DNA of 64,000 nucleotides from Fragilaria crotonensis (GCA_022925895.1 JAKSYS010000212.1:23763-87762), one strand, 5' to 3'; positions 10,566-21,486 are shown, counted from the first letter of the stretch. Numbers and translations are program-made. Notes: generated from the letters alone by a model not told the origin.

Positions 10566-11234
10566 ATGTCTCAACTCCAGGATGGAGATCTATTGTTGTT
10601 GAATCAAGTCCAAACACTGGTGGAACTCGAACGATCTCTCACAGAGGCAATGGACCTGGCGGCACCGTGGTTGCCGGGAGGTAAAGCACGACCACTCCCC
10701 TCGTCGTCGTCGACATCGACTAATACAAACACAAAATCAGATGCCATGAGTGATGATAATGATCATGATCATGACAATAACAATACTACTGATGTTTACA
10801 AAATTCTCAGTGTCGCACGCAATTTATCCTCTCGGACATCGGCACCGGTGGGATGGAATCCACAAGCACCCGTGATTGGATTTACGACACCGAATCCCAT
10901 GCCACATCAATTGCGGGGTGGTGCATTGGGGGCATTGCAATTGGAATTGGCCCGAACCCAACAGAAGGAAGCCAAGCGTGAACAATTGGAACGGAAACGA
11001 GAACGGGAAGAAGCAAAACGAAAAGAAGATGAGACATTGGCGGCGGCAGCAGCGAAACGACCATCATTATTGTCTCAACCACCACAACAATTGTTACGAC
11101 AAGGATCTGTGACGACGGCGGCGGCTGTAGCTGCACGACAAGCACAAGCACAACGACCAAGACAACCTGCTATTGTGGCGGATATGAATTTGAGTGATGA
11201 TGATTCGAGTAGTAGTGGTACTGATGAGGATTAG
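10566..11234 (+). CDS. MED4: probable Mediator complex subunit 4
   Basis: The protein has 222 residues from the first in-frame ATG at 10566. Residues 1-45 are helical and predicted to coil (LLNQVQTLVELERSLTEAMD). After an Asp/Asn low-complexity linker comes the segment DVYKILSVARNLSSRTSAPV followed by GWNPQAPVIGFTTPNPM. It matches the MED4 signature of a helix with YAHRIS-like ending, then APxxW, then a proline-rich stretch and an LRxGxLG-type motif (here QLRGGALGAL). A charged Lys/Glu/Arg helix and an acidic Ser-Asp tail (MNLSDDDSSSSGTDED) end the protein. MED4 sits in the middle module of Mediator and links activators to RNA polymerase II in the nucleus. Algal MED4 proteins are divergent, so the call rests on one short motif and overall layout. 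Confidence 0.6.
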   Translation: MSQLQDGDLLLLNQVQTLVELERSLTEAMDLAAPWLPGGKARPLPSSSSTSTNTNTKSDAMSDDNDHDHDNNNTTDVYKILSVARNLSSRTSAPVGWNPQAPVIGFTTPNPMPHQLRGGALGALQLELARTQQKEAKREQLERKREREEAKRKEDETLAAAAAKRPSLLSQPPQQLLRQGSVTTAAAVAARQAQAQRPRQPAIVADMNLSDDDSSSSGTDED

Positions 11235-11288
11235 TCCGATATTTTTGTTAATCATCAGTATATAACTAATACACGAGGGCATCTGCAT

Positions 11289-11915
11289 TTAACTTTTATA
11301 CATGGAACTTGCATAGCTCGAAATATGCTTGGTAGCTGTACTGCCACTCGGTGATTGGAAGTATGCTTCAATGGAGGTTTTGAGATCGTAATGGTTATTT
11401 TGCAAAATGGAAACGCAAACTTGATCATTGGCATTCGTTACGGATTTCATTTCGGCCAATGTAGCATCTTCCTCTTCGGAAGAAGTACTGGCGCCGCCGC
11501 CATTGTTGTGCTTTTGAAGGATCGATTTTTCTACAAATTGAGGTAGGCAAAACATCGAGTGAGAATTGGTTTCCGATGTAACAGCAACAACACAAGATCA
11601 TCTCATGGGTAGTGGTAATCCTTGGGACTCCAAGTCACTGGAATACGACTGGGAGCATGGAGGACAATAATGTAGTACATTTCCCGGATTCTGTTTCGAT
11701 GCGGACACACAGTTGCACACTGCTACTGTAGTGATAGCAGTACAAGAACACGTACCAAGGGCAAAGTCATAGACCGGTGGCAAGGACAGGTTGGCGGCGT
11801 TGTAACATTCTTGTGGAAGTCTCACTGATGATTGTGGTGCAGAACCTGATGAACTTGCGATTTCAATACGACAGTTCATTAGGTTGCGATAATCCAACCC
11901 CTGTTGATCGTCCAT
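11289..11915 (-). CDS. small UBA-like domain protein, two exons (model inferred)
   Basis: Two open frames lie in the same minus-strand frame: 11915-11598 (105 codons from an ATG) and 11555-11289 (88 codons). They are separated by a TGA. The first contains a strong donor CTTG|GTACGTGT at 11755, and the second contains a pyrimidine-rich acceptor ending TTTGTAG at 11531. Removing this 225-nt interval keeps the frame, drops the stop and gives about 133 residues: an Asn/Ser-rich N-terminus, PPVYDFAL joined to EKSILQKHNN, an acidic linker, then a UBA-like three-helix fold (MKSVTNANDQVCVSILQNN followed by YDLKTSIEAYF). UBA-like domains of this type occur in ubiquitin-pathway proteins such as UBX- and DCN1-type proteins, but no second domain is present here. 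The unspliced reading would instead end in a Cys-rich tail (CPPC). Function unknown. Confidence 0.55.
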
Positions 11916-12572
11916 TGTCGCCGTGTTCTTGTTTTTTTTCGTTTTGTGCTGTGCAGCAGATGTAGTATGTATAGGCGTGATGCGTGCGCTGTGCAAGTTT
12001 TGAGTCGTTGATAAATGTTGGGGAAAGTACTGGCGTACTACAGCATGCTAAACGTACAGAATACTACGTTCCGAGTAGAAGGTACTGGTGCAATTAGATA
12101 CTACAGTACTCGAGTACTAAATGTACGAGAAGTACGCACTTTTGTACATACCCGTTTTGATGCGAAGGTTAACGGCTTGATGTCGTACTCGCCGTAATCG
12201 TAGTATCATAGAGTACTGTCATGTATGATGTATGATACGTAGTATATGTAATACAGAGCAGTATACCTGGTACTACTCGGAGTACAGTACTAGTGTACTG
12301 CGAACTACCGACATGGTGCATCGTATCTCAATTTGTTGATTTGCTGTCGACGTTGTGGAAGCCATCGTTTCTGCACATCTCTCATCTCTGTAGTGTGTGT
12401 GGGTGTTAGCATTATCTACTCCAAGAAGTATTACTTATTAGAATCAAGTGAAAGTCACGGTTCGAGGGTATCACTTGAGTGACAACCACCGCGTGAACGT
12501 CTTGCAAAGGCTTCAAGCTGGAATCCGAATTCAACTGTGACAACAACGACAACTGAAAGTCCAATCTGCACA
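11916..12572. other. intergenic, GTAC-rich
   Basis: This is upstream of two divergent genes. It is dominated by GTAC, TACT and AGTAC words between 12030 and 12310, including TACTCGGAGTA at 12274-12284. The downstream frame is open from 12537 but lacks an ATG until 12573. Confidence 0.5.
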
Positions 12573-14780
12573 ATGTCTCCAGGAGGACCAACACCAACAC
12601 CTCACTGTGGACTGCAGCCACGTGTCTACATTCCATACGAACGCGAGAATTTGAATCCCTTGGCGAAGCTTGCGGCAGTTGCTTGTGCTGCTCCGCGTCA
12701 TCCAACTTCCATCAACGACAATGGAATATGCAACGGTACAAGTACTGGTACTGACTCCCAGATGCACATGCACATGAAATCGACACTGCATCCGACCTTG
12801 GTCTCAACACAAATACACTCGCAGATACGTTTGATTCCTGTTCGATTCATTCTACAAAAGCCACACCATGCATTAGCTTGGGGTATATCATTTTCGATGA
12901 TACAAGCGAACTCAAACTTTCTGATTGTCGGATACGTGGATCGCACGCTTATGCATCATTACACAGTCCAAGCGTCGATTGATACGAAGGATTCCAATCC
13001 CTTTAACATTCACCAAGGACAACACTGTCCCGTGGCAAGTCTACGACCGGGAGACATTATTCTATCCATCAATGGTCGGGCAATCGCTTCCTTCTCTTCC
13101 TTTCTCAAAATCACAGAACACTTGAAGAATTCCTCCTACCTTTGGATAACTGCGATGCGTGCTTCACACTTACCACAACACATCCTTGCAAACAATCAAC
13201 CACAGCTATCTCACCGGGCAGCAGAGGAAACGCATCGCTTGCTCCGACCACTATTGTCGCAATTGGTGAGGCACGTGCCAATCAATCCATTTCCCATGAG
13301 AGAAGACGCATCCTTTCAAATTAGGAAAGCCACAACTAGCAGCCAACCGCCGCCAAAACCACCTCCAAAACAAACTGTATTGATGCATGTCATTTTCTCA
13401 AACCCTCTTTTTCGAGATGATTGTGGCAAGCCTTTACCGTACGATGATGACCTTGAGTTTGATCCTGATGATGGATCTCGTGCCAAAGACTTTCTCGTAC
13501 AAATTGACGCCTTCCCCTCTTGGTTGGCAGCCCGTAAGACCGTTTGGCGTCAACGATGGACAGTCCGAGCATTGGATGAAGTGGTGATCGATGTCGAAGA
13601 CGATTCACCCACAGATGTATCACATGATTTTTGGTCCCATCAAGGATTCTCATCCTTTGAACAGTGGCAGTCGTCGCGAATTGCACAATGGAAAGGACAA
13701 TATTCCTGGAATCAACGAAAACGAAAACGAATTGAAGAGGATGCGGAAGAAATCGTACATTTCCCATGTGTTGATGATACTGATAATGAAATGCAGTTGT
13801 TGGACTGGTTACGAGTTCGCAAGAATCAGTGGAAAATTCTTCGACGAAAGCATCAACGGAGATTGGAGCAGACGACGCTTGATAATTCTACTACCTTGGT
13901 CGCCAAACGTGCACCGTCCGAAGGAAATGGTGGCAAATCTCAGGAAAGCAATGCAAGGACGACAATATTATCTCCAAACCCTGTAGTTCGACGACAGACC
14001 ACGGGAGACATGTTGCTCATTGACTCGTTGCTTGAAGAGCAGGAAAGCAAACGGCAGGCCAACTTGAAGACCTTTGATTTGGCCTTTGTTTTTGACGCCA
14101 AACTTGGTGCACCGGATGATGTGGTTGCTCATTGTTTACGATACCTCCCTCCCTCGGAGCATGGAAAACTTCTCTGCATCAATTTAACGACAAGCAGCGC
14201 CATTAAGGAACGCGACGATCTGTGGCGACAGTTGTGCCCCACTCACTGGATTCTTCCTCGAAGACCTCGAAAACGATGGCACGATCTTTACCTTTCCAAG
14301 ATACGACAAGAAGCGGACGTGTCGCGAAAGCGGTCCGAAGATCTCCTTTCTACCGTTGCCAACGTCCTTTTCAAGGGCGACCACTTCCAAAAAGTCGAAA
14401 AGCTAGTTACAGACGGAGAACAGAAATTTGCCTTTGATGTGAATTACGTGTCGGGGGTTGTTTGCGAACGAAATTCCATTCTGAATCTAGCCGTGATTCA
14501 CGGCCGCTACAAAGTGGTTCGTTGGTTGGTTGAAACTAAGGGATCGGATGTAGAATCCTCTGATCGAGGCGGATTCACGCCCTTATTGAACGCCGCCTGG
14601 GCGGGGAACACTAAATTGGTTCGCTTCCTCATGAGCCACGGGTGCGACCGAACGAAAATTGGAAGAGGGCATTACACAAAGCCATTGGCAGCACCAGATT
14701 TCAAGGGATATACAGCAGAAGGTTGGGCCAGGGAACGGGAATTTCCAGAAGTTGCGGAACTACTCAGATTGGGGTTGTAG
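12573..14780 (+). CDS. PDZ-like, F-box-like and ankyrin-repeat protein
   Basis: The protein has 735 residues from the ATG at 12573. At about 154-187, ASLRPGDIILSINGRAI is the carboxylate-loop/GDxIxxINGxxV pattern of a PDZ domain. A central charged region contains PLPYDDDLEFDPDD and a basic KRKRKR stretch. At about 513-558, DDVVAHCLRYLPPSEHGKLL and KERDDLWRQLCPTHW look like an F-box (leucine/proline-rich start, final WRxLC). At about 626-690, HLAVIHGRYKVVRWLVE-type and FTPLLNAAWAGNTKLVRFLM motifs are two ankyrin repeats (the first reads NLAVIHG here). An F-box/ankyrin protein would be expected to act as a substrate receptor of an SCF ubiquitin ligase, with the PDZ-like part as a second binding module; this is inference. 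The 3' half is repeated as a pseudogene at 18540-19685. It converges on the receptor-like gene 720 bases downstream. Confidence 0.65.
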   Translation: MSPGGPTPTPHCGLQPRVYIPYERENLNPLAKLAAVACAAPRHPTSINDNGICNGTSTGTDSQMHMHMKSTLHPTLVSTQIHSQIRLIPVRFILQKPHHALAWGISFSMIQANSNFLIVGYVDRTLMHHYTVQASIDTKDSNPFNIHQGQHCPVASLRPGDIILSINGRAIASFSSFLKITEHLKNSSYLWITAMRASHLPQHILANNQPQLSHRAAEETHRLLRPLLSQLVRHVPINPFPMREDASFQIRKATTSSQPPPKPPPKQTVLMHVIFSNPLFRDDCGKPLPYDDDLEFDPDDGSRAKDFLVQIDAFPSWLAARKTVWRQRWTVRALDEVVIDVEDDSPTDVSHDFWSHQGFSSFEQWQSSRIAQWKGQYSWNQRKRKRIEEDAEEIVHFPCVDDTDNEMQLLDWLRVRKNQWKILRRKHQRRLEQTTLDNSTTLVAKRAPSEGNGGKSQESNARTTILSPNPVVRRQTTGDMLLIDSLLEEQESKRQANLKTFDLAFVFDAKLGAPDDVVAHCLRYLPPSEHGKLLCINLTTSSAIKERDDLWRQLCPTHWILPRRPRKRWHDLYLSKIRQEADVSRKRSEDLLSTVANVLFKGDHFQKVEKLVTDGEQKFAFDVNYVSGVVCERNSILNLAVIHGRYKVVRWLVETKGSDVESSDRGGFTPLLNAAWAGNTKLVRFLMSHGCDRTKIGRGHYTKPLAAPDFKGYTAEGWAREREFPEVAELLRLGL

Positions 14781-15501
14781 TAGTTTGCACTTGCTGCTTT
14801 TGCTGTTGCTGCTGCTACAGTATATACTTGGTAGTTTGTTGCAGCAAAATAAATGTAAACGTACAATCAATCATGCTTGCTTTCTAAAGGGCGAAAAAAC
14901 TAAATTCGTTTCATATGCTGCCTCAATTTGGGAATCAAAGAAGACCATCTGAATCATGGTCACCTGGCTTGCCTATGGCACAATGCGTGACATTTACAGG
15001 CAGGCAACGCTTCCATGATTGATTGATTGTCGCGCACGATTGTGTGCGTGATCCAATCGACAATTCGTCCTGTATACAGGATGGTCATAGTCAAAAACAA
15101 ACCACCAACCTGTTACACTCGTGTATTTGATGCTCAATATATCATAAGACAGCGCACCCGATCATTGGAAGACACGGTTTGGTGGTGGTTGGAGAGTTTG
15201 TCCGGTACTTGTGATTCGAGGTGTGTTGGGATGTCAGCGTGCCAAAAACCAAAGTCGCATGTTCTCAAGGTCATGACAAGTTGCTGGGCGTGATTATAGA
15301 TTTGGTGTCGCAATTGTCGTTCTCTCTCTTGCACACGTAAAGCATGACAAGTTGCTGGGCGTGATTATAGATTTGGTGTCGCAATTGTCGTTCTCTCTTG
15401 CACACGTACTTGGCACCGATTTTGCGGGTTCGAGGTTGCGGACAGCACGAAACGAATTCATATCCAGGAACGCGCCCACGACGTTTACATTCCTCGTAAA
15501 G
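14781..15501. other. convergent intergenic region with a 71-bp tandem duplication
   Basis: This is the 3' flanks of the ankyrin and receptor-like genes. A CTG/TTG-rich stretch follows the ankyrin stop, and AATAAATG near 14850 may serve as polyadenylation signal. The tandem duplication at 15272-15411 is listed separately. Confidence 0.5.
15272..15411 (+). repeat. tandem duplication, about 71 bp x2
   Basis: The segment starting CATGACAAGTTGCTGGGCG at 15272 is repeated at 15343. The copies differ mainly by a TC dinucleotide in the CTCTCTCT run. The corresponding place in the second segmental copy (about 20130-20210) carries one unit only. Confidence 0.85.
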
Positions 15502-16689
15502 TCAAGAAGTGCCCGGTGTGATTTCCGCACCATCCTCCACGTCGGGACAATCATTCTCTACATCCTGCGTCGGTGGGAGATGATCTTCGCCATCGCCGGT
15601 GGAGTTGCTTTCGCGTCTGACATCAAAATTGTCACTGCCTGATGGAATGGCAAGCTCTGGAGTATAACCATCAGCATGGTGGTCGTCATCTGATTCGACA
15701 GGACGAGATTTCTTTCCGACAACGATTTCCGACAGTAATGAAACGAAGGAGACGCTGTCTCCTCTCTTGCGTCGCAATGTAATGAACCGGGGCCGGATGT
15801 AGATTATAACGTTGAACAGTCCATGGAGTGGTAATATCAGCTTAACCAAGAACGCAATAACAAATCTGACAGTCACTTGATATGTTGGGAAGAAGAAGTT
15901 TAACGAATGGTTCACGAGGAGAAGAGCATTCGGCAAAAGACTGGCAGCGATGTAGAGCAGCGATTGGACAACAGTTTGTCTTGCTGTTTCACGCAGTCGA
16001 CGAAGTGTTCTGTATCTCACGACAGCCGCAATTCGACCGCGAACGTGACATGTGATCACAATCATGATGATTGCGATTCCCAAAAATGAAGGAAGCATCA
16101 CTCCGAAGAGCAATGCGGCCGAGGTAGTACGATTTGTAAAACCTCTTGTGCACTCGCCCGCTTCAGCGTCGCATAAAGGTGGATACCTTGTAATTGAGCA
16201 CCATCCACCTAAAAAAGGCATGGGGTTCAACACACTCGCAAAGAGTGCCCAGAATGCGACTCCCATCGGTATACTGATTGAAAGAATGTGTATGTAGGGT
16301 TCAACGTAGCGTGCGATGTACTCCTGTGTCTTCCCATAGCGAATAATCAGCAGATAGTAAATTGCCAGACCAAAAGTATAGGGAAGTAGAGACGCGCCAA
16401 ATATGGTCAAGAAACCACTTGCGTCGCATGAAGCAGTGTTTCCCTGAGCGCCCCAGAAGTAGCCCGTCGGAACAAGAAGGAAGCCAAAGGCAAAGTTCAA
16501 TGATGCGACGCAGTCAATAAGGGACAGGCCAAACAAAACACGATGATAAACACATCTGAGTTTCTTGTCGCGATCTCTCCAAATAATGTAGATGATGGTG
16601 AGCGACCCGAGCAACGACGCCAATCCTGAAAGCAGCGAGGTGACTACCAACGTGATTTGTTGAGGTATGGTGTAAAAGTCGAGCGCCAT
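15502..16689 (-). CDS. seven-helix receptor-like membrane protein (GPCR type), copy A
   Basis: The protein has 395 residues from the ATG at 16689. Seven hydrophobic segments lie at about 11-37, 49-73, 88-116, 131-153, 188-214, 238-262 and 271-298. A Cys at the start of helix 3 (C88) and one in the second extracellular loop (GGWC, C164) could form the disulfide typical of G-protein-coupled receptors. Helix 7 is followed by YIRPRFITLRR, like an amphipathic helix 8, then a Ser/Asp/Glu-rich cytosolic tail of about 90 residues. The pattern is closest to cAMP-receptor-like or secretin-like receptors of protists. No classical DRY or NPxxY motif is clear. It presumably sits in the plasma membrane and senses an unknown ligand. 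An intact paralogue lies at 20299-21486. Confidence 0.72.
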   Translation of the reverse strand: MALDFYTIPQQITLVVTSLLSGLASLLGSLTIIYIIWRDRDKKLRCVYHRVLFGLSLIDCVASLNFAFGFLLVPTGYFWGAQGNTASCDASGFLTIFGASLLPYTFGLAIYYLLIIRYGKTQEYIARYVEPYIHILSISIPMGVAFWALFASVLNPMPFLGGWCSITRYPPLCDAEAGECTRGFTNRTTSAALLFGVMLPSFLGIAIIMIVITCHVRGRIAAVVRYRTLRRLRETARQTVVQSLLYIAASLLPNALLLVNHSLNFFFPTYQVTVRFVIAFLVKLILPLHGLFNVIIYIRPRFITLRRKRGDSVSFVSLLSEIVVGKKSRPVESDDDHHADGYTPELAIPSGSDNFDVRRESNSTGDGEDHLPPTQDVENDCPDVEDGAEITPGTS

Positions 16690-18539
16690 GATGAGTTAAT
16701 AGTTGTATTCAATTACGATTGTGCGAGGTGGTCAGTGTTGGTTGTTAGCTTTTGTGCGAAGTTAGCGTCAGTGACCATTGAGGTCAGAAGCTCTTACGAT
16801 GATATATCCTTCGGTCATTACTGGTGTACTCCGAGTAGCATGTTTGTATTTTGATGCCTTTGGTCTCATGAGGTTATTGTCCACTACGTACTGTATTTGT
16901 TAGAGAATGCCGAACCCTTCCTATTTCAATGATGCGGAAAAAGCCAATGTTGATTGTTCGGGAGAAGCACTCGAAGACTTTACCAACCAATACTTTATAC
17001 GGTATTGATATTCTAAAATCACAAATGAATAGTAGTAGGACAAGTATCATAGTCCATATGAGCGCTTACGACGTTTGGTGTATTCTTAGGACTTTCTCCG
17101 GTGGCTGCATGGGAGTGCTGGGTGCTGGGTCGTTCAGAAACTTCCTTCAGCTTAACGGTATTCGGCGTTGTGACTTCAGTAGTCCGTAGTAGAACTGACA
17201 ATTCTTTCGAAAACGTCGGTTTTATCGAAGACATTCCCGCTCTGAAATGTTGTTGCAATCTCGTTATTTTAAGGAGAACCAAGGTTAGGATCATTAAATG
17301 TTATAAATTGTCCAGTCTTCAGACAGTCATCGAATCTTGTTTCCGGGCTTTAGGGATGAGGCAAAAGGCATAATGCATGACCCCATTTCAGGTCATATTG
17401 CCCAATAGGCAAAGGCTGGCTGGTGGCTGCTTGTATGCATGCTAGTGACGGACCACGCAAAGCCGGTATTAGTACTGAGTACTACAAACTACCAATGGCT
17501 GGTGGCGGGAAATTACTGTTGATGGATGGTGATCCGACTGCTCACTTTCTCATGAGTTATCGCATCGATGGCAATGGTGATGTAACATGTAACATCTGCT
17601 AAGCCATTTTTTGCTACCCACCTGCCATCCCAGGCCTGTGCTAGTGAAGCCATCCAGGAGCCGTTTGACTCCTAGGATTACACTAAGATCATAGCCACTG
17701 TGTCTTTAGCCCACTACGAAACTTGTAGCGATACCTCTAGTAGCACCACTCTAGCGTCCACACACAAACTCAGTGTACAAAAATATCTACGCAGTGTAGT
17801 AACGACACTAACTACCACACTACTACCGGTAGCCGTATCGCCAGATGCTGTAGATCAGCCGAGGCGACAACTGGGAATCCTATGGATTCATGAAACCAAG
17901 TCCACGGCTACCAGACCAGTAACAAGAACATCCCTTCAACAACACTAAACAAGGAGGAAGTAGGGGGTGACGTGGCTTGAGTTGATGCTGCTGTCATGGT
18001 GTTTTTATATGAGTTTTCGATGCGATCTCGTTTGGATTTACTCGACAGTAGGTGGTACTACGTATTACTTGTACTACAATTGTACTTGTTGGAGAGAGGA
18101 AGCATGTATGCGGTACCAGATACTCCAGTACTTGCGTACGACTGTACCGGAAATATAAGCCTTACAGTACTGTGGTATCCGGTACTCGTACAGATTTGCT
18201 TTTTCGATCAGAACGAACCACAGATCACATTCCATGTTCTACTGAAAGTACCAGGTAGTATACATACCAGGTACAGAACGGAATACGTTGCTGTGCCCGG
18301 TACCAGTACCGTCCCCTGCTGCCGTTGTCGCCTTCGTCGATGAGGCGAACGTTGCTGTTGGATAATGCTTGTCCCTGATCGTTGCTTGCTGATTGCTGGT
18401 CGCTGGTTGTGGATCGAGGCACTAAATCATGGACCTTACCCCCTTGGCGATTGAAAGTTCATCACGACCTCAATCGCAGAACCAATTCCAAAACCAAACC
18501 CAGTCTCCTCAGGACTCTACTCTTTCAGCAACCCCACGA
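16690..18539. other. intergenic; part of the segmental duplication to about 17390
   Basis: This contains the upstream region of receptor copy A, including TACTCCGAGTA at 16827-16837, parts of which recur upstream of copy B. From 17400 to 18540 there is single-copy sequence with dense GTAC words (18040-18310). No supported gene. Confidence 0.5.
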
Positions 18540-19685
18540 CTTTTTGTCGCATCAAGGATTCTCATCCTTTGAACAGTGGCAGTCCTCTTGAATTGCACAA
18601 TGGAAAGGACAATATTCCTGGAATCAACGAAAACGAAAGCGATTGAAGAGGATGCGGAAGAAATTGTACATTTCCCATTTGCTGATGATAGTGATAATGA
18701 AATGCAGTTGTTGGACTGGTTACGAGTTCGCAAGAATCAGTGGAAAATTCTTCGACGAAAGCATCAACGCAGATTGGAGCAGACGACGCATGACACTGGC
18801 GACCAAGGACGTGCACCGTCCGCAGGAAACGTTGGTCAATCTCAGGAAAGCGACGCTAGGACGACAGTATTATCTCCGAACCCTGTAGTTCGAAGGCAGA
18901 CCACGGGAGACATGTTGCTGGTTGACTCGTTGCTTGAAGAGTAGGAAAGCAAAAGGCAGGCAAACTTGAAGACCTTTGATTTGGCCTTTGTTTTTGACGC
19001 CAAACTTGGTGCACCGGATGATGTGGTTGCTCATTGTTTACGATACTTCCCTCCCTCGAAGCATGGAAAACGTCTCTGTATCAATTCAACGACAAGCAGC
19101 GCCATTAAGGAACGCGACGATCTGTGGCGGCAATTGTGCCCCACTCACTGGATTCTTCCTCGAAGACCTCGAAAGCGATGGCACGACCTTTACCTTTCCA
19201 AGATACGACAAGAAGCGGACGTGTCGCGAAAGCGGTCTGAAGATCTTCTTTCTACCGTTGCCAACGTCCTTTTCAAGGGCGATCACATTCAAAAAGTCGA
19301 AAAGCTTGTCACAGACGGGGAACAGAAATTTGCCTTTGATGTGAATTACGTGTCGGGAGTTGTTTGTGAACGAAATTCCATTCTACATCTAGCCGTGATA
19401 CATGGCCGCTACAAAGTGGTGCGTTGATTAGTCGAAACCAAGGGATCGGATGTAGAATCCTCTGATCGAGGCAGATTCACGCCCTTATTGAACGCTGCGT
19501 GGGCGGGGAACATTAAATTGGTTCGTTTTCTCATGAGCCACGGGTGTAACAGAACCAAAATTGGAAGAGGACATCACACAAAGCCCCTAGCAGCACCAGA
19601 TTTCAAGAGATACACCGCAGAAGGTTGGGCCAGGGAACGGGAATTTCCAGAAGTTGCGGACCTACTGAGATTGGGGTTGCAGTAG
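18540..19685 (+). pseudogene. truncated duplicate of the ankyrin gene
   Basis: This is homologous to about 13625-14780 but lacks the first 350 codons, including the PDZ-like part. Lesions seen by comparison with copy A: CGA to TGA at 18589-18591; loss of one base in the KRKR-coding A-rich stretch near 18640; loss of codons near 18795; CAG to TAG at 18942-18944; and TGG to TGA at 19425-19427. The F-box-like and ankyrin regions are otherwise still readable (KTFDLAFVFDAKLGAPDD, SILHLAVIHGRYKVVR). The original stop has become CAG, so the frame ends one codon later. The mean similarity to copy A is high, so the duplication is not ancient. Confidence 0.88.
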
Positions 19686-20298
19686 ATCGCACTTGCTGCT
19701 GTTGCTGCTGCTACAATATATACGAGATAGTTCGTTGTAGCAAAATAAATGTAGATTACACTTTCTGAACGAACCTTAAATCGATCAACTTCCCGCTTTT
19801 CGGCAATCAAGTTGGACCGACTGAATCATGGTCACCTGGCTTACCACTGGCACAGTTTGTGACGTTACCTGCAGGGATCGAAACAGTCACTCGCCGATCC
19901 GTCCAGTACGGGATGATCACAGCGAAAACCAAACCGGCAAACTGTGACTCTCATGTACGTTATACACCAATCTTCATCATCATTAGACAACATGCCCGAT
20001 CCTCGGCGAACATGATTTGGTGTTCGCCATGGGAGCCATCGAGATTGTTCGAGATTTTGTTGGTAATCGTGGTCCGAGGTGTTGACATAAAAGGAATGCC
20101 AACGTGCCAAAAACGAAGTCGCATGTTCTCAAGGTGAAAACATGATGTAGCGCATGATTTTAGATTCGTTGCCATATAATTGTAGTTCTCTCATGCATAC
20201 ATGCTTGGCACCGATTTTGCTGTTCAGAGGGTGAGGACACGACAAGAACAAATTTACATCCAATAATGACGCCCAAGATGCTTATATTCCTCTCAAAG

Positions 20299-21486
20299 TC
20301 AAGAAATATCAGGCTTGATCTCCACACCATCCTCCACGTCGGGACAATCGTTCTCCACATTCTGCGTCGATGGTAGATGATCTTCGTCATCGCCGGTGGA
20401 GTTGCTTTCGCGTCTGAATTCAAAATTGTCAATGCCTGATGGAATGGCAAGCTCGGGAGTATAACCATCAGCTTGGTGGTCGTCGTCTGATTCGAGAGGC
20501 CGAGATTTCTTTCCGACAACAATGTCCGATAGTAATGAAACGAAGGAAACGCTGTCTCCTCTTTTGCGTCGCAACAGAATCATTCGGGGCCGGATGTAGA
20601 TTATAAGGTTGAACAGCCCTTGGAGTGGTAATATCAGCTTAACCAAAAACGCTATCACAAATCTGACAGTCACTTGATATGTGGGGGAAAAGAAATTTAA
20701 CGAATGGTTCACGAGTAGGATAGCGTTCGGTAAAAGACTTGCCGCGATGTAGAGCAGAGATTGGACAACAGTTTGTCTTGCTGTTTGATTCAGTCGAGAC
20801 CGTGTTCTGTATTGCACGACAGCGGCAATTCGACCGCGAACGTGACATATGATCATGAACATAATGGCTGCGATTCCAAGAAACGAAGGAAGCATCACCC
20901 CGAAGAGCAATGCGACCGAGATAACCCTATTCGTAAAACCTCGTGAGCACTCGCCCGCTTCAGCGTCACATAAGGGTGGATACTTCGCAATTGAGCACCA
21001 ACCACCCATAAAAGGCAAGGGGTTCAGTGCACTTGTGAAGAGTGCCCAGAATGCAACTCCCATTGGCATACTGAGTGAAAGAATGTGTATGTAGGGTTCA
21101 ACGTTGCGTGCAACGAACTGCTGTGTCTTCCCATATCGAATAATCAGCAGATAGTATAGTGCCAGACCAAAATTGTAGGGAAGGAGCGACGCGCTAAAGA
21201 TCGTCAAGAAACCACTCGCCTCGCATGAAGCAGTGTTTCCCTGAGCGCCCCAAAAGTTGCCTTCCGGGACAAACAGGAAGCCAAAGGCAAAGTTCAACGA
21301 TGCGACGCAGTCAATAACGGACAAGGCGAGCAAAACACGATGATAAACACATTTGAGTTTCTTGACGCGATCTCTCCAAATGATGTACATGATGGTGAGC
21401 GACCCGAGCAGCGACGCCAATCCTGAAAGCAGCGAGGTGAAAACCAACGTGATTTGTTGAGGTGTGGTGTAAAAGTCGAGGACCAT
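20299..21486 (-). CDS. seven-helix receptor-like membrane protein (GPCR type), copy B
   Basis: The protein has 395 residues from the ATG at 21486 (context ACCATGG). The frame is open eight codons further up but without an ATG, and the 2-residue match MxLDFYT with copy A fixes this start. It has the same seven hydrophobic segments, the same paired Cys (TASCEASGF and GGWC) and the same Arg-rich end of helix 7 (YIRPRMILLRR). Differences from copy A are scattered, mostly conservative, and most numerous in helices 3-5 and the tail. Both copies lack stops, so both have probably been under selection since duplication. The ligand and G-protein partner are unknown. Confidence 0.72.
   Translation of the reverse strand: MVLDFYTTPQQITLVFTSLLSGLASLLGSLTIMYIIWRDRVKKLKCVYHRVLLALSVIDCVASLNFAFGFLFVPEGNFWGAQGNTASCEASGFLTIFSASLLPYNFGLALYYLLIIRYGKTQQFVARNVEPYIHILSLSMPMGVAFWALFTSALNPLPFMGGWCSIAKYPPLCDAEAGECSRGFTNRVISVALLFGVMLPSFLGIAAIMFMIICHVRGRIAAVVQYRTRSRLNQTARQTVVQSLLYIAASLLPNAILLVNHSLNFFSPTYQVTVRFVIAFLVKLILPLQGLFNLIIYIRPRMILLRRKRGDSVSFVSLLSDIVVGKKSRPLESDDDHQADGYTPELAIPSGIDNFEFRRESNSTGDDEDHLPSTQNVENDCPDVEDGVEIKPDIS

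Larger units (their letters stand above)
13625..17390. repeat. segmental duplication, copy A
   Basis: The unit contains the 3' half of the ankyrin gene, its 3' flank, the receptor-like gene and about 700 bases upstream of it. It recurs in the same orientation at about 18540-22170, an offset of roughly 4.8-4.9 kb. Left similarity begins near CATCAAGGATTCTCATCC (13640, 18553). Right similarity fades near the word CATTTCAGGTCAT (17380, 22165). Confidence 0.85.
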
